Assembly (NCBI RefSeq): GCF_022376445.1
Contig: NW_025955058.1
Coordinates: 62,001-126,000, forward strand
DNA: 64,000 bases
Reading direction: 5' to 3'
From: Fomitopsis serialis
Taxonomy: Eukaryota > Basidiomycota > Agaricomycetes > Polyporales > Fomitopsidaceae
This document shows positions 1-12,700 of the stretch, piece after piece. Under the pieces are notes generated by a model, which was not told where the DNA came from, ran no database searches, and saw only the letters and a program-made list of their open reading frames with translations. The translations under genes were made by a program, and so were the position numbers. Every line of letters begins with the position of its first letter. The first letter of the stretch is position 1.

Positions 1-28
1 ATACACGACGGAAACCGGGTACATTGAC

Positions 29-2007
29 TCACATAGATTGTGGGAAGGTGAATACTCCAGTCGGGTCGACCTCCGTCTTGATCTGTTGGAGACGTTCGAA
101 GCTAAATCGAGCACCGTATGTGAGCAATCCGCAACTGCACGCTGAACTGCTAAAGTACGTACTTGGACCCGAAGTAGAGTGCGTGCCATTCGTTCGGAGG
201 CAGGCGTGGATCGACGTAGTTAGGGTATGCCCTAACGATCATTCAATCACACGTTTGCTCTGGTAGTAGAGCTTCATGACCCACCCATAGTTGTAGCTCT
301 CCGGCTCGTTGGCTGTGATTGAAGCCACGAGGCCATCAAGGAACGCAAAGCCCTCTCTGGGGAAGGGCGGCTCGGCGTCAGCACTCGAGGTGTAGAACTG
401 CCACGGACGCTGACAGTGAGCGACATGACATCAGCCCGTAAGCGCACACCCACCTGTATAGTCCACAAATCGTGTCGGTTGAAGTACGCCGTAGCGTTCG
501 AAGGGATTGTGTCGATCTGCGAAGAGTTGCCGCCGTACAACTCTAGTTGTACGAACCAATTCTGGTTGTGTTCTCTGTGAGTGATTCCTATGTGATGCGG
601 CTGCCACCGCCACCCCGGTAGGACGCACCGTGTCTGTGTACCATCCTTCTACGGACATCCAGCTCGCAAGTGCGGTGATGGCCTCCTGCGACATAGGCGC
701 ATCGGATGGCGTTGTGAGACTCTTCGCATAGAAAGTGTTGTTCTCGGCAGCGATGCTTTGAGGCGTACTGGCAATCGCGCTGCCAGCGAGAAGCACTAGG
801 TTGTCAAGCCACGACGTCACATTGACCTGGGCCGGAGCCGTCTGGTTGGGCTGTGTGCCGCGAAAGGTGAATGGTCCGTTAACGAGAGCGTCAAATGCGA
901 GAATGATGGCGCGGTCGTACCATGGCGTCAAGGAATGGCTGTACGACGGCGCTGTACTGATCCGGGCTGCCGTAGTATGATCCCACCAGGTTGAGCAAGA
1001 TCTCTCCCTCGCTGCTGCCCTTCGTGAGGTCCATCTCAAATCCGATCTCTTTGGGAATCGAGGACGAGAAAGAGAAATTCTGGTAAAGTGATATGCCTGT
1101 GATAGCCTGATCCAGCGGGAGAGACCAGTAGTAGCTGAAGAATGTCGGTTGCGCCGGGGCGACGTAAGTAGTGAATTGGAATTGAGTGACGATACCGAAC
1201 GAAGGGCCCGCACCACGCAGGGCCTTGAAGAATAGTCAGCATTATGATAATGTACATGTGGAGGCAGAGGCGTACCCAGAATAGATCAGGGTATTGCGAA
1301 GCTGAAGCCTCAACGATCGTCCCATTTGCAAGGACGACGGTTGCACCGACGACGTTGTCCAGCGTGAGGCCCCATTGGCGGCTTGTAAAACCATACCTGC
1401 AGAACAGAGTGAGTGAGTACGTGCGCGAGCGGCGACTCGTATGAAGATTCACCCTCCGAAACTCGCGTGGCCGCCTATGCCAATCAAAGGACACGTCCCA
1501 TGGGGCAGAGCGCGCCCCGCCTGATTGAAAAGAGCGATGGCGATATCTCCAAGGCGATTTCCAGTGCCAATGGTGGCAACCCCGGTAGAGTTGTCTACGC
1601 TAATGGCGTTAATCTGAGTGAGGTCAACTACAAGGTGGCCGTTTGCGCCACCGAGACCATAACCGGCGTAGGAGTGGCCGCCTGAACGGGCAGTGACTAT
1701 CGGCACAGTTGAGCACAACCCGTTCGCCGACGCAGATGTATCGATACTCACCTGGGATATTGAGCAGTGCGCCAACCTTTACCAGCTCGGCGACCTGGTC
1801 CGTGCTGTTTGGGTACGCAACGGCGACGGGCTTGAAGTTAAGACGAAGGTTGAATGCCCGCGAGGCATTCTGGTAGCCTGGCTGACCCGGGAAATAGACT
1901 TCGAGGTCGTCGTTGCCGAGGATTGACTGAAGGGAGGGAGAATCTCCCAACACACTCTTGATAGTACAGAGAATGAGAAGGGAAGATGCCAGCAGCTGTC
2001 TTAGCAT
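29..2007 (-). CDS. Secreted FAD-linked oxidase (BBE / glucooligosaccharide-oxidase type)
   Basis: Predicted extracellular flavoprotein oxidase of the FAD_binding_4 + BBE family; fungal relatives oxidise sugars, oligosaccharides or alkaloid-like substrates, but the substrate here is unknown. The start at 2007 opens with a hydrophobic signal peptide ([21 protein letters not shown]). After splicing, the FAD domain shows [12 protein letters not shown], whose His is the usual covalent FAD ligand, and [18 protein letters not shown], whose Cys is the second ligand of bicovalent enzymes. The protein ends with a BBE domain ([16 protein letters not shown], then [20 protein letters not shown]) and a stop at 29-31. 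About seven short introns can be placed; all exons join in frame, so the gene looks intact. A TATA-like box lies about 45 bp upstream of the start. Confidence 0.9.
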
Positions 2008-2049
2008 ATTTGGTGTCCAGTTGGGGAATCGAGGGTAAAGACAACCCGA

Positions 2050-2056
2050 CTTTATA
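2050..2056 (-). promoter_or_regulatory. TATA-like box of the FAD oxidase gene
   Basis: TATAAAG on the minus strand, 43-49 bp upstream of the oxidase start codon. Confidence 0.5.
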
Positions 2057-3655
2057 CATTCGCGTGAGTCATCGCATTCATGTTGGCAGCAAAGCTGACT
2101 ACGGCGGCAGCGGGAGTGGACCGTCTAAGACAGACATGCTCAGCCACGTCAGCACTCTGCCCGAGGATATGCACTGACGTGCTGATGCGAAGACACCGGA
2201 AATGGGCAAAGACCAAGCGATTAACCGTCTACTGAGCTGTCAACCTTCAACACTGCCTCAACGCAATAATGTACTGACCTTGCGCTACATATAAGGTCGC
2301 GTCTGCTGTCGTGTTTCACCCGCAAGGAGAGCGCTGCGCCTATTCGGTAGGAGAGCTAGTGAGAGCCGGTCAATCAGCGGTGGCTGTCCTCCACCGTCTC
2401 TGTACTACGCTCACAATCAATCGTCAGCGGAGACGTAGTTGCTCATCGGGCTGCGCTCCGAATGCGTAGTGCTCCCTACTCGGCCTGCATGAACAGGGGA
2501 CGCTTATACGATGATGGCGACTCAAGACCGAGGGGTTGAACAATAGTGTCGCGCTCGTGATGGCAGTTCACCGGCCACAGACACTGACATGAAGACTATT
2601 GGATATTGGTCAACGTGCGTAGGCCGAGGTGAAAGATCCGGACTGCGTACGGGAGACGGTGGGCGATGCGCCTGCTGAGTGATCATGGCGCGGAGCGCAT
2701 GTCGGGGAAACGCTCGCCATACTTTGCCGCTGCCATTCCATGGCAGATGGTGGTGTTAAAGATGCGCCGGTGAACGGGAAATGCAGGTCACTCCACACTC
2801 ATGAGGCAAGATTTATGCCAGTAATATTAGTGCAGAGTCGGTATCATCACTGAAAGTGCATAACTTACCACTCTTGCGTTGATGTCTCAGTGCCTTGACA
2901 AATTGTCCTACTTCCACATAAGTATAGTCATAATTACGCACCGACGATATCTACTCACCCTTAGAGAGACCTCGCATGAACGTGTCGGGGCCAGGGTGCC
3001 AACCTCGATGTAGTCGAAATTACGTCCATCGAGTTCTGGTTTATGTCCCCCGTCCTAACCACGCCCGGCTCCCTCTTTCCCTCCCTTTCCTATGTGCGGT
3101 ACCCACTGGGTAGACGCGTTCGGCGTGGTCTTGTACTTGGGGTTTGTATGCGTCACGGTAGGTGCCAGGTCGTACTATACATTCTCGCGTTGTGCACTAG
3201 CTTAGAAGATGGGTCGCCAGGACAGCCTATAGGGTAGGTAAAAAGACGTTCATGGGGCGGCCCTGTATCAACCACGGAGGTATCGGTGAGCCAGATTGCT
3301 GCAGCTCAGTGCTGCCTACGTCCAGGTCTGAAGGCAACCGGAGCGCTCAGGCCTGCGGTCCCGATGTTCGTGAAGCCTCGACCCCCAAGTAGTATATTCT
3401 TGCCAAGTAGACTCAAGTAGAGGTGTGCACGACTGCCACTACGAGTGACTACTGAAGTACTGAACGTTTGAACGGTTGGCTTACATAATCACTGGCGAAG
3501 CACCAGCGAGTTTGAGCGGGGAAAAAGAACACTGTATGTAACTTTACAAGCAGTAACGCTGTACGTATACACTCATCTTTGAAGGGAAGATCATAAGCAC
3601 ACAAAGGTGGAAAACAACAGCCAGAAACACAAACTAACTATGTACGAAGTCTTCT
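2057..3655. other. Intergenic stretch without recognised gene
   Basis: Short open frames on both strands show no domain, no splice-compatible extension and no repeat structure that I could recognise. It lies between the promoter of the FAD oxidase and the 3' end of NSE3. Confidence 0.6.
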
Positions 3656-5089
3656 CTATTTGATGCCTTGAAGGGCTGCTCCGGCTGCAGCCCGCTCGAC
3701 CCCATTGTACACCCTCTCCACCCTCTTCCGCCAATCTTCACCCCTTCCTGCATCCTCATCTTCTGCATCCTCATCACTCTCCGCTGCGGCGCCCTTTAAT
3801 TCCATATCCACCATGAATTCCGCAACGAATCGGGCCATGGCCTTCTCGCTGACTTCAGCGTGCGCACGCGGGCCCCAGCGCCACTCCCACTGCTCCTCGT
3901 TCGTCGCGTTGCCGTTTGGGACTTGGGAGGCTGCGGGCACCCCGCCCCGCCCACGCTTTCCCTTGCCCGGTTCGCCAACACGCTGCCGGTCGAGGTAGCC
4001 TTGGCGAACCCAAGTAGATAGAAGCTGGTCGACTGAGAGCGAGGCAGTTGAGCGTGCGCTCAGTGGCATCTGTGTGCCGGAACCGAGCCTCAGGCGTTTC
4101 AGTAACTGCCGCATTTCGTCTATAGACCTATTAGTGACGAAGCAAACCGAGTAAGAGTGCGACCTACGGTCTCGCACGATCCTGCTATCCACGAGAATAA
4201 GCGAGAGCACGATATACAACACGCCTATGCTCGCGACCTCGTCGCTCCGCTCCCAGCCGAGCACGCTTCCTGTGACCCGTACGGACGCGTCGTCATCTTC
4301 GTCTTCGACATCGTACAAGGCCGCAAAGTCCTCGTTCGTGATGTTCGCACGCGTCGATTCGAGCCGGCGGAGTTCGCGATCGGGCGCGTTGGCCTGCGCG
4401 ATGATGGCCGGGTCGAGGACTGAGCGGAGGATGTACGTCTTTGCGCCACCTGCGGGGGCACGCTTACCAGCCCCCGCTGTTTTCTTGCCTTTCTTACCCG
4501 CTTCGGCCCCGTTCACCCCGTTTGCCCCGTTTGCTGCCTGCGTGGGCTCGGGTTCGTCGGCATCTTGGGCGAGAGCGGCGCGGGTTTGGAGCTCGCCCAT
4601 CTCTATGCCAAACGTCTTGCGAAGAATTTCCTGGCTCTGTCGAAAACGAGGCCAAATTGCCTTGAACTCGAACCCAGGACTGAATAGCCGCAGTATGTTA
4701 GCACAGTCTGGACATGATACATCCAAGAGCTGGATTTGATGGCGCGGGAAGACATCTCGAAGGTAATGCTTTAAAAGTTAAGTGATTCATGGCATCTCAC
4801 CTTTCTTGGAGATTTCGTCTCTTTTCAACGGCACGCGTCTGCTTTCTGCGAAGAGCGCCAACCGCGCAAGATCGCCTGCCTTGCGCTCCAGCTCTTTCTG
4901 AGAATCGTCTCCTCTTCCCTCATCGTCAACGTCCATTCCATCGTCGTAGTCTCCCGCATCAACATCATCGTCCTTGTCGTCGTCATAACCGTCGTCGACA
5001 GGCTGCGAACGGCCATTTGTTGCGCGCCCTACGCGATGTCGCGGCTGAGACTGTGAGGGCTGAGGCTGAGAGCGGGTAGCACGGGCCAT
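3656..5089 (-). CDS. nse3: Nse3 / MAGE-domain subunit of the SMC5-SMC6 complex (frame broken once)
   Basis: Nse3 pairs with the Nse1 RING protein and Nse4 in the nuclear SMC5/6 DNA-repair complex. Exon 1 (5089-4801) has an acidic N-terminus then the MAGE start (GDLARLALFAESRRVPLKRD, EISKK). Intron 4800-4680 ends TTCAG with branch GCTAAC. Exon 2 gives VLGSSSRQFGLVFDRA, then, one base out of frame, QEILRKTFGIEMGELQTR. Later come the winged-helix parts (GVLYIVLSLILVDSRIVRD, RQLLKRLRLG, LSTWVRQGYLDRQRVG). A 48-nt intron, 4167-4120, is itself open in frame. The family frame needs one extra base (GCC[C]AG) near 4633; without it the domain breaks at its most conserved point. Whether this is a mutation or an assembly error cannot be decided from this window. 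Divergent from MAD1, starts 288 bp apart. Confidence 0.85.
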
Positions 5090-5377
5090 GTGTGATGGTT
5101 CAAAGTCAAGTAGTATAGCGCGGAGATACTCTCCAGAAGGCTGGAACAAAGTCGGCAATCAGATTCGTACGCGTCGAGGTCGCGGTGTCGAGGTAGAAGA
5201 CAAGCGCGGTTACACGGGTGCCACAGGCGCGTTAGGCGCTCGCTGCCGGTAAGAATCCTGCGCACGTGATTCACCTGCAACAACGCCGCCGCGGTGGCGG
5301 CGGGGCTCGAGCTGCTTGTCCTCGACACTGAATCGGACATTCTCGTCACTGCTGCACGCCTTACATAACTCCACGGC
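5090..5377. promoter_or_regulatory. Shared divergent promoter of nse3 and mad1
   Basis: The two start codons (5089 minus, 5378 plus) are separated by 288 bp, so both promoters must lie here or overlap the 5' ends. No clear TATA box was seen. Both genes act in chromosome maintenance and segregation. Confidence 0.55.
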
Positions 5378-7980
5378 ATGGCGGACAAGTTTACTACGCC
5401 TGTGAGCAAACTCAGCCGGTTGCCTACGTCCTTATCTCGCTCGCAGACAATGAAGCGCGATTCCCTTGCGGCCGAGCTCGAGCGCGGTAAGTGCCACTCG
5501 CATGTTGCTTTGTTCGAGCACTAACGTCTTGGCTTCCCACCAACGGGTCTCCCATCTCCCACCATGCCAGATCCGCAACTATCTACTGCAAAACGACAGC
5601 AGCGCACGCAGACGTTCGCCTCGCACCTCGCACACGCCTCACTAGAGCGGCAGCTCATGGCCGCGCAAACGGCGCGTGCTGAGCTCGAGACGAAGCTACG
5701 TGAGAAGGACGTGGTCATCGATCGCCTGGAGGGCGATCGTAGGTGGCTTGCTGGGCGAGAAACAGAAGAACGCGAGGAGAAAGAACGTGAGCGTGCCGAG
5801 CGTGCTGAAGAGAAGGTTTGTCGCATACCATTCATTACCCCCTACCGTGTGGCATGGTCGCCTCTTTAACTGTCACATTCTCACCATATGAATAACACAA
5901 TCTAACTCAGTTCTTGCCGATAACAGCGTAAAGCGGACGCCGAGCTACGCGCATTGCGTTCTTCGCTCTCCGCCCTCCGTGAACAACATGACGAACTAAC
6001 GGATGAACACGACTCACTCTCGCGTTCGACCGCCCAAACCCTCTCGGCGCAGAAGTCACAAATCACTACCCTCACGCGACAAGTCTCGCTTCTTCATGAA
6101 GAGCTCACCGAATATCGGCAGATCGCAGAGGAACGTTCGCACGCGCTGGAGGCATTGCGGAGCGAGCTTGACGAAGCGAGCGCGGCCAATGAGAGCTTCA
6201 CGCAGAAGGCAGCTGACGAGGAGACATGGGCGGTCGTACGCGGAGAGCTGAGCCGGCAGGCGGAATATATGCGCGCTCTCGAGGCGGCGAACATGAAGAT
6301 GAACGCAGAACTTGCTGCGCTACGCGAGCGTCATGCGAGTGTCGAGGTGCTGAAGGAGCAGAAGCGCGCGCTGGAGAGAAAGGCACAGGGTGCGGAGGAG
6401 CTCCGCGAGAAGGTCGTAAGACTTGAGGCCGAGTTGGACGCGGCGCGGCGCGAGCGAGAGACGTGGTGCGTAGGTATTCAGGATCGTTGGTGACTCCGCT
6501 CATGAGGTCGTTGCAGGGCCTCAGACAATGCTCAGCCCTCAACTCCCTCCAAGACACCAGTGGGCATCACAAAAGCACTTGCTGATCTACGTCTGAACTA
6601 TGCACGTCTCTTGGAAGAGCACGGATCGACGACTGCGACGCTGAAGCGGCGTGAGGCTGAGATCGCAGATGCAGATCAACGCATCCATGAGACTGAAGCT
6701 TCGGTAGAGGCTCTCCAGGCAGATGCACGCACGCTCAAGGCTGAAGTGGCGCGTAAAGAGCGCGAGAAAGAGCTTGCAGAGAGAGAAGTCTCTTTCCTTC
6801 AGGCCATGGTGGTGCGTGGTTGCTGCCATTCCGAGTCTTCCTCGCAGTCTCTGACCGTCATTGCTCACTGTTGCAGGCTAGTTTTACGGCGGAGGAGTCC
6901 GCGCAGAATGGCGTCGACCTCGATGAAATGACCTCTGAGCGTTTGGAACACCTCGAGTCCCTTGTAGCTGACTACAAGGCTACCGTGCATGAGCTCCAGC
7001 ATGAGCTCGACGCGCTTAGCAAGGCCGGCGCTGTCAAAGGCGGGAGTGCCGCATTGCAGCGGCTACAAGAAGAGCTCGAGGCTGAACGTGCATCGAAGGA
7101 GCTGCTCCAAGCCGGTACGTATTCGTCTCTCACGATCGCTCACATGTGCTGATATTAGAATGATGTCCAGCACTGGAGAAGGCCGAGGAAATGTCCACGG
7201 CGCACGAGGAGCAAGTCGAGAACCTCGAACAGACGCTGTTCGAGCTTCGCGGGGAGATCGGGGCGGGGCGGCACCTCCCACCTGGGGTTCGCGTGCTGAG
7301 CTTGCGTGAAAACCCCGCGCAGCAGTGGGCAGATATGAGTCAAGCGGCGATGGATCGGCTGAAGAAGGAGAACGAAGCGCTGATGAAGCGATTGAAGGAG
7401 CTCGAAGATGCGGGGTCGCGAGTGGGCGGGCAGATGGGGGCTAGGAGCTCGACGAACGGTGGCACGGGAGAAGCTGCAGCGTTGGAAGGGATGGTCCCGA
7501 GGGAGAGCTGGGAGGTTGCTAACAGAGAGAAGATGCGCCTTGAGGAAGAGCTGAAACAGAGGGAGAAGAGACTATTGAGGCTGCAGCAGGTGAATTACTT
7601 TGCTTTGCTTTTCCAGTCGGGCTCGGACTCAACTTGGCCCTCAGATCTTCCAGTCGAAGTCGGCCGAGTTCCGGGACGCCGTCGCTTCCATCCTCGGCGT
7701 GAAGCTCGCTTTCTACCCGAATGGCCAAGTGCGTGTCACGTCGCACTTCGATCTCAACGCAGCGTTTGTCTTCCAGCCGACCGGACCCGCAGGGGGCAAC
7801 GACGGTGCCGGTGGGATGCGAATGCAGCTCGTCGCTCAAGGTGACGGCGGACCGGAAGACTTGCCGCAGCTTATGCGGTATTGGGTCGAGCAAGAGCAGT
7901 GCATACCGGGATTCTTGGCGAGCGTGACATTAGAATGCTACGAGAAGCATAAGATAGAGATGGAGAGAGGAAACCGGTAG
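5378..7980 (+). CDS. mad1: Mad1 spindle assembly checkpoint protein
   Basis: Coiled-coil protein that recruits Mad2 to unattached kinetochores and sits at nuclear pores in interphase. The start gives MADKFTTPVSKLSRLPTSLS followed by almost continuous heptad-rich, Glu/Arg/Leu-rich coiled coil. Introns can be placed at 5487-5570, 5816-5926, 6466-6516, about 6812-6876, 7115-7170 and 7590-7644; each preserves frame, e.g. RETW joins ASDNAQPSTPSKTPVGITK. The C-terminus is the diagnostic RWD-like Mad1 domain (ILGVKLAFYPNGQVRVTS ... LMRYWVEQEQCIPGFLASVT) and ends at 7980. The Mad2-interaction segment was not pinpointed. The frame appears fully intact. Confidence 0.93.
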
Positions 7981-7984
7981 GAGT

Positions 7985-9445
7985 ACTATCGGTGTGTCTT
8001 ATTTTGGTATTTGTTTTCCTGTTCCTGTACAAAAGTCCCAGCTGCTGTTATACTGAATGCAACATCAGGATTTGTGCTGATGTTGCTGACCACTTAACAG
8101 CTGCCACTTACAGTGAGCTAGTAAGGCAACTTCTGCAGCTTCATAAATCAATGCTCCATGGTGTCATGGAAATGGTGAAGCTATTGCATGTTACTCATGA
8201 TCTTGACCCTATACTTGCATACCTTGTGCTAGCCTGGTAAATATTGGCTACCTTGCAGATACCCTAGTAGATAAGAAATGAGTACTCCCATTCATCAACT
8301 CAGTTGTTAGCAAGTCTTTGTTGATATTCTGAAGTGTTGGAAAATTTGTGTAGAGTTATGGCATGCAAGCTGGTGTCAGCTTCAGTGCTGCTCACCACCT
8401 AAGTGTCAATTACTGTCTTCTAAATTCCCACAATGGGGCACTCCCAACCTTGTTTACAATCCTATCTTATTTTGAAATACCACAGTTTGTGAAATTCACC
8501 TATCATCCAATAGGTTTATATTTTGGAGTCATGGCATCATGCAAAGGAATATTGGTGTGAGATCAAATTCTGACTACAGTGTTCCTTGAGAGATATTGAA
8601 GGCTGGCATCCTTGAGGCTTGAGTGTCAGTCTTACAATCACATTTGTGCATAAAAAGTACTAATGCTCAAGATGACAAATAGAGTGTTCTTTGTGCAGAT
8701 GCTTTCATCCTGGACTCAAACTGGACTCAAGTGATGATACTTAAGTTGTGGAAGAGGGAGTGTGCATTTTAGAAGTGTGTATGATTTTGTTCTACATGCC
8801 ACACCACATGCAATGATAACTTGGGCATTGCTCAGATTGTCAGACTGAATGAATTGTGGCATTAGATGATCACATGAGGTAGGAACAACATAATCATATG
8901 GCACTAGCACAGTACTAGGTTCCACAGGGAAAGCATTTTCTACAACTGAGTATCAGTCATTGGGTATTTTCCTTGCCCCAGATTCTCATATTCTGAGGTA
9001 TCTAAGGCTGGAGCTGCCTGACTGGAAGCATGTACATCTTGTCTCTGTACTGCCACTATTTGCTGAGCAGGACACTGGATCCTTGCTAGCACTATTGCCA
9101 AGCCAATAAATCTCAGCCTATCTTAAATACCAGTCATAGTGTTGGCTCTGACAGTAATTCTAAATAACTGACTGAATAAGTCCATTGAAACTACTGTCCA
9201 ATTGAGTGGTGGTCAAAAATATCAAGTCATATTCACCCAGATAAATGGACTACTAGTGGAGAGTCTAAGTGTGGGAAGAGATTTCCTTACAAAGCAATTG
9301 TTAAGTGAAGGCTGTTCAAGACCCTGGTACTTACTACTGCAACTGGTGTGTTTTACATCTTACCTCTCAAGCATTCGATATGTCTCAGTATTTGATTTCT
9401 CCAGCAGAAAACCAATGATGAAGGGAACAAACATGTACAAATGTT
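7985..9445. other. AT-rich non-coding island, probable degenerate transposable element
   Basis: Base composition shifts abruptly, just after the mad1 stop, from GC-rich coding sequence to strongly AT-rich sequence, and shifts back near 9440. Only short open frames without domains occur. The texture resembles the outer arms of the palindromic element at 56.7-62.6 kb, but I could not find shared repeats, terminal inverted repeats or a target duplication. It separates the 3' end of mad1 from the promoter of the Msb1-like gene. Confidence 0.45.
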
Positions 9446-9724
9446 GTGTCGGGGCGTGCAACTGCAAGCGCACGCTCTGATCGGTTCCCAGGTTGTTCTC
9501 AGGCTATCCGACACTTCATTCCACTTCTTGAATGGGTTTCTTCTGGCCTGGTTATTTCTAACCTTCTGGTCGTTGCGATATTCTCACTCTCTTCCTGGCT
9601 GTTCAGTTCCACCCTGACGATCAAGCAAAACCTGTGGCAGATCCGAAATCTGCTGTTGTCCGGGCGACCGAACGTCCTCTCGTCGTCTCAAGCTCCCTCC
9701 TCTCCCTAGTCGCTCTCTCGCTTC

Positions 9725-12700
9725 ATGCACAGCATATTCTCTCGTGCACGCACAATCTCTACGCCCAAGAAGTCGGTCGACACTACCACCCCCGACGAGT
9801 TTGGGAGGGTCAACAGCAGAGGCTCCGCCCGCGGCCTCACCGCCTCTCCCGCCCCGGGCAAGAAGGACAAGAAGGACGGCAAGGACAAGGGCAGGGCGCG
9901 CACCGCATCCGCCGCAGAGCCCGACAGCCCCGAGTATGCCGTCCCCGATGGCACGTTCCTGCCGCTCAGCCTCGACCCGCCGCGCTTCGAGGCGACCGCG
10001 GACCAGCCCGCGTTCGAGCAGCAGAAGGGCCACGACTACGGCCACCTGTCCTACCAGCGCCACGTCGTGCTCGGCCTCGAAGAGGTCGCGCGGCTGGTGG
10101 ACGTCGTCGGCAACGAGCTCGCGCTGCGCGGCCTGACGACGCCGTTCATCTTCTCCGCACTCGCGCTGGACGTGTCGTCCAACTCCGTCAAGCGGCTGAT
10201 CCGCGCGTTCGTGCGCACATGCAGCAAGGCGTCGCCCGAGGCGGACCACCAGTGGCACGAGGAGGCGCGGCTGGCGGGGCCGCAGGAGCTGGGGATGTGC
10301 CTGCGGTGGGGGCTTGCGCGCGTTATCCGCATCATGAAGGGCCAGGAGGTGCGTGGGGTTGTCTCGTACGAAAACTACCTCGAGTGGCGGGACGCGGAAC
10401 TAGGTGCGTGCATTGCTGTCGAATCTGCCGCGCGCTGAACGGGAGAGAGCACAGCGCACAGCTACCCAGAGTCGCACTTTGCGGCGTTCCTCGCACCGCT
10501 CGCACCGCTCGTGCGCTCGATCATCGTCGGGCTGCTGACGCTGCTCTCGCGGTTCATCGCACATTCAGGGTCGTCCGGGCACACGCCGCCTACGCTCTCG
10601 CCGCTATTCGGACCGCTGCTGTTCGGCCTCGGTCCATCGACGCTCTCGTTTCACCAGGCGTACGTCGCGTACTCACGCGTGACGACGGCGACAGAGCACC
10701 TCATACTGGCGTTCATCCGCTGGCAAGACGCTCCGAAGCCCGGCTCGGGCGCGAGCGCGGCGCCGCTCATGGGCGTGCCGACGCGGCTGAAGGCGTGGAT
10801 CCAGGGCTACCCTGCGATGCTGCCCGCGATCGGGAAGCTGGACCGACGGCCGGAGCCGCGGCGGGGCGCGCGTACGGTGCGCGTCGTGGCCGTGCGGCGG
10901 AACGTGCGAATGTACTCGCCCGACCTCGTCAAGACGGCGGCGAGCTGGGCGCAGCGCCCGCGTGGGCCAACATCCAACATGGCGGAGCGCGCGTTCGTGG
11001 GGTCGAGGGAATGGGAACGCGTCGCGCCGCCGACGCTGAAGCTGCCGCCACGCTACTCGGACGCGTACCGCAAGCGAATGGACCTCGCGCCGAACTTCCA
11101 TCCCGCCACGGGAGCCGGATCGACTTCGTCCTCGTGAGCGCCCGTCGCTGTCTTCTTCGGTATCCTCCGCATCGTCGGCGATGTCCAGCATGGACGAAGA
11201 CCGCTTCCGCAGCCTGACAGACCTCAAGTGGGGCGAGTTCGAGGCCATGGGCTTCGGCGACGTGGCGGATGGCAAGAAGCTGCAGTTCGACCTGACGGAA
11301 GGCGCCCGGGCGGTGAGTGCTCCTGAGATGCACCACAGATTAACAATTCATAGATGGTGGGCTCTTCACAGGCACGCGCCGCGAAACGAGCCACCCTGAC
11401 CTGGCAGGACTTCTCCTCGTCGGGCTTCTCGAGGACAGATGCACCTCTCAACGCCACGCTCCAGTTCAGTACGCCCGTCACAAATACAGTTAACTCCTGG
11501 CCCGCGCATTCGGTGGAGATACATCGGAAGCTGAAGAAGGCGCAGAAGGCGCTACCGTCGTTCGGCTGGGATACGGAGCCTGTGCTCGGCTCAGAGGAGG
11601 TCGTCGAGGAGGCATTCGTTGACGTGTTCTGCGACCTCGTGTACGGCGGAGGTTGGTTGGACATTGAGAGATGTGAAGAGGTTGATCGAGAGTGTAACTG
11701 GGCTTTGGTGAGTGATCATATATGAGCCTCATGGAAGTGTGACAGAGTTGATCGGCCGTTCATACAGGTGGAGTTCAAGTCACTTCCGATGTCAAAATCT
11801 ACGGTCTCGGGTACCGCTGATCCCCGCACATCGTCTACTATGTTTCTCTTTGAAGAATTTGTCCCCCTTGAGTATAGGCAGCAGCTAGCGTCGTCAGGGC
11901 GCGCGCGACGGCGGATGCCTTCATTCTTCGGCAACGGCTCAAAGTCCAAGCAGTGGAAACCTGCCGCAACGCTCAATGGTCGTCCCTATGTTGTCGGGCA
12001 CGTACCGAGCAGTCCGTCGTACCGCGAAGTCGAGTTCGAGGGTTTGCTCCGCCAGAATGGCACTGCAACGAAGGTTATCTCTCTTGCACGTCCCGCCGAG
12101 TCTCGAAACGTAACTTCTCCCAGCGCGGTCGCTTCTCCTAGTACGCTCGCCTCACCCAACTCTGTTGCTCCTTCCCCTACTCCGGCGGCGACCCTTCCCC
12201 AACCTACGATACGGCTCGAGGCCACTCCAAACCCCCGGCCGAAACGACATGATGCCCTGGACATCGCCACCCAGATACACCGGCGTACGTCGCGGTTTAG
12301 GCTTCCGACGGGGCTGCCTGTTAGTCCAGGCGGAGCACGAAGGTCGGGATTACCTCCAGCCGAATACGAGAGTATCGACTTTGACGCACGTCTGACCAGC
12401 TTCTCCGACGATGACCTGCTTGATGGCGGTCGCGACAAGCACGGCCGGCGGCGCTCGCGGGATGACGCGTGGGTGGATATCCTCGTCGCGAATAACAACC
12501 GTCGGATGGCGAGTCAGGACGCGGAGCTGCGCAATGGACAGAGGCTCAGGAGCCGGCGCTCGGATCCGGAGCTGGCGAGCCAGGAGCTGTCCGAAGTGTT
12601 GGCTGCCGTACGTGGACAACCCTTCTCCGACGACGAGGATATGAGCATGGAGCCTGTGTCAATGCGGCAGAGGGACCGCGACGATGATGGCGATACTACC

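Noticed and set aside
7985..9445. Terminal inverted repeats or LTRs of the AT-rich island
   Set aside because: Only weak similarity between the two ends (TTTGTACA-like words); no target duplication.
9634..11217. 527-codon plus-strand open frame overlapping the Msb1-like gene
   Set aside because: Arg/Ala-rich shadow in another frame; Msb1 domain motifs lie in the spliced frame starting at 9725.
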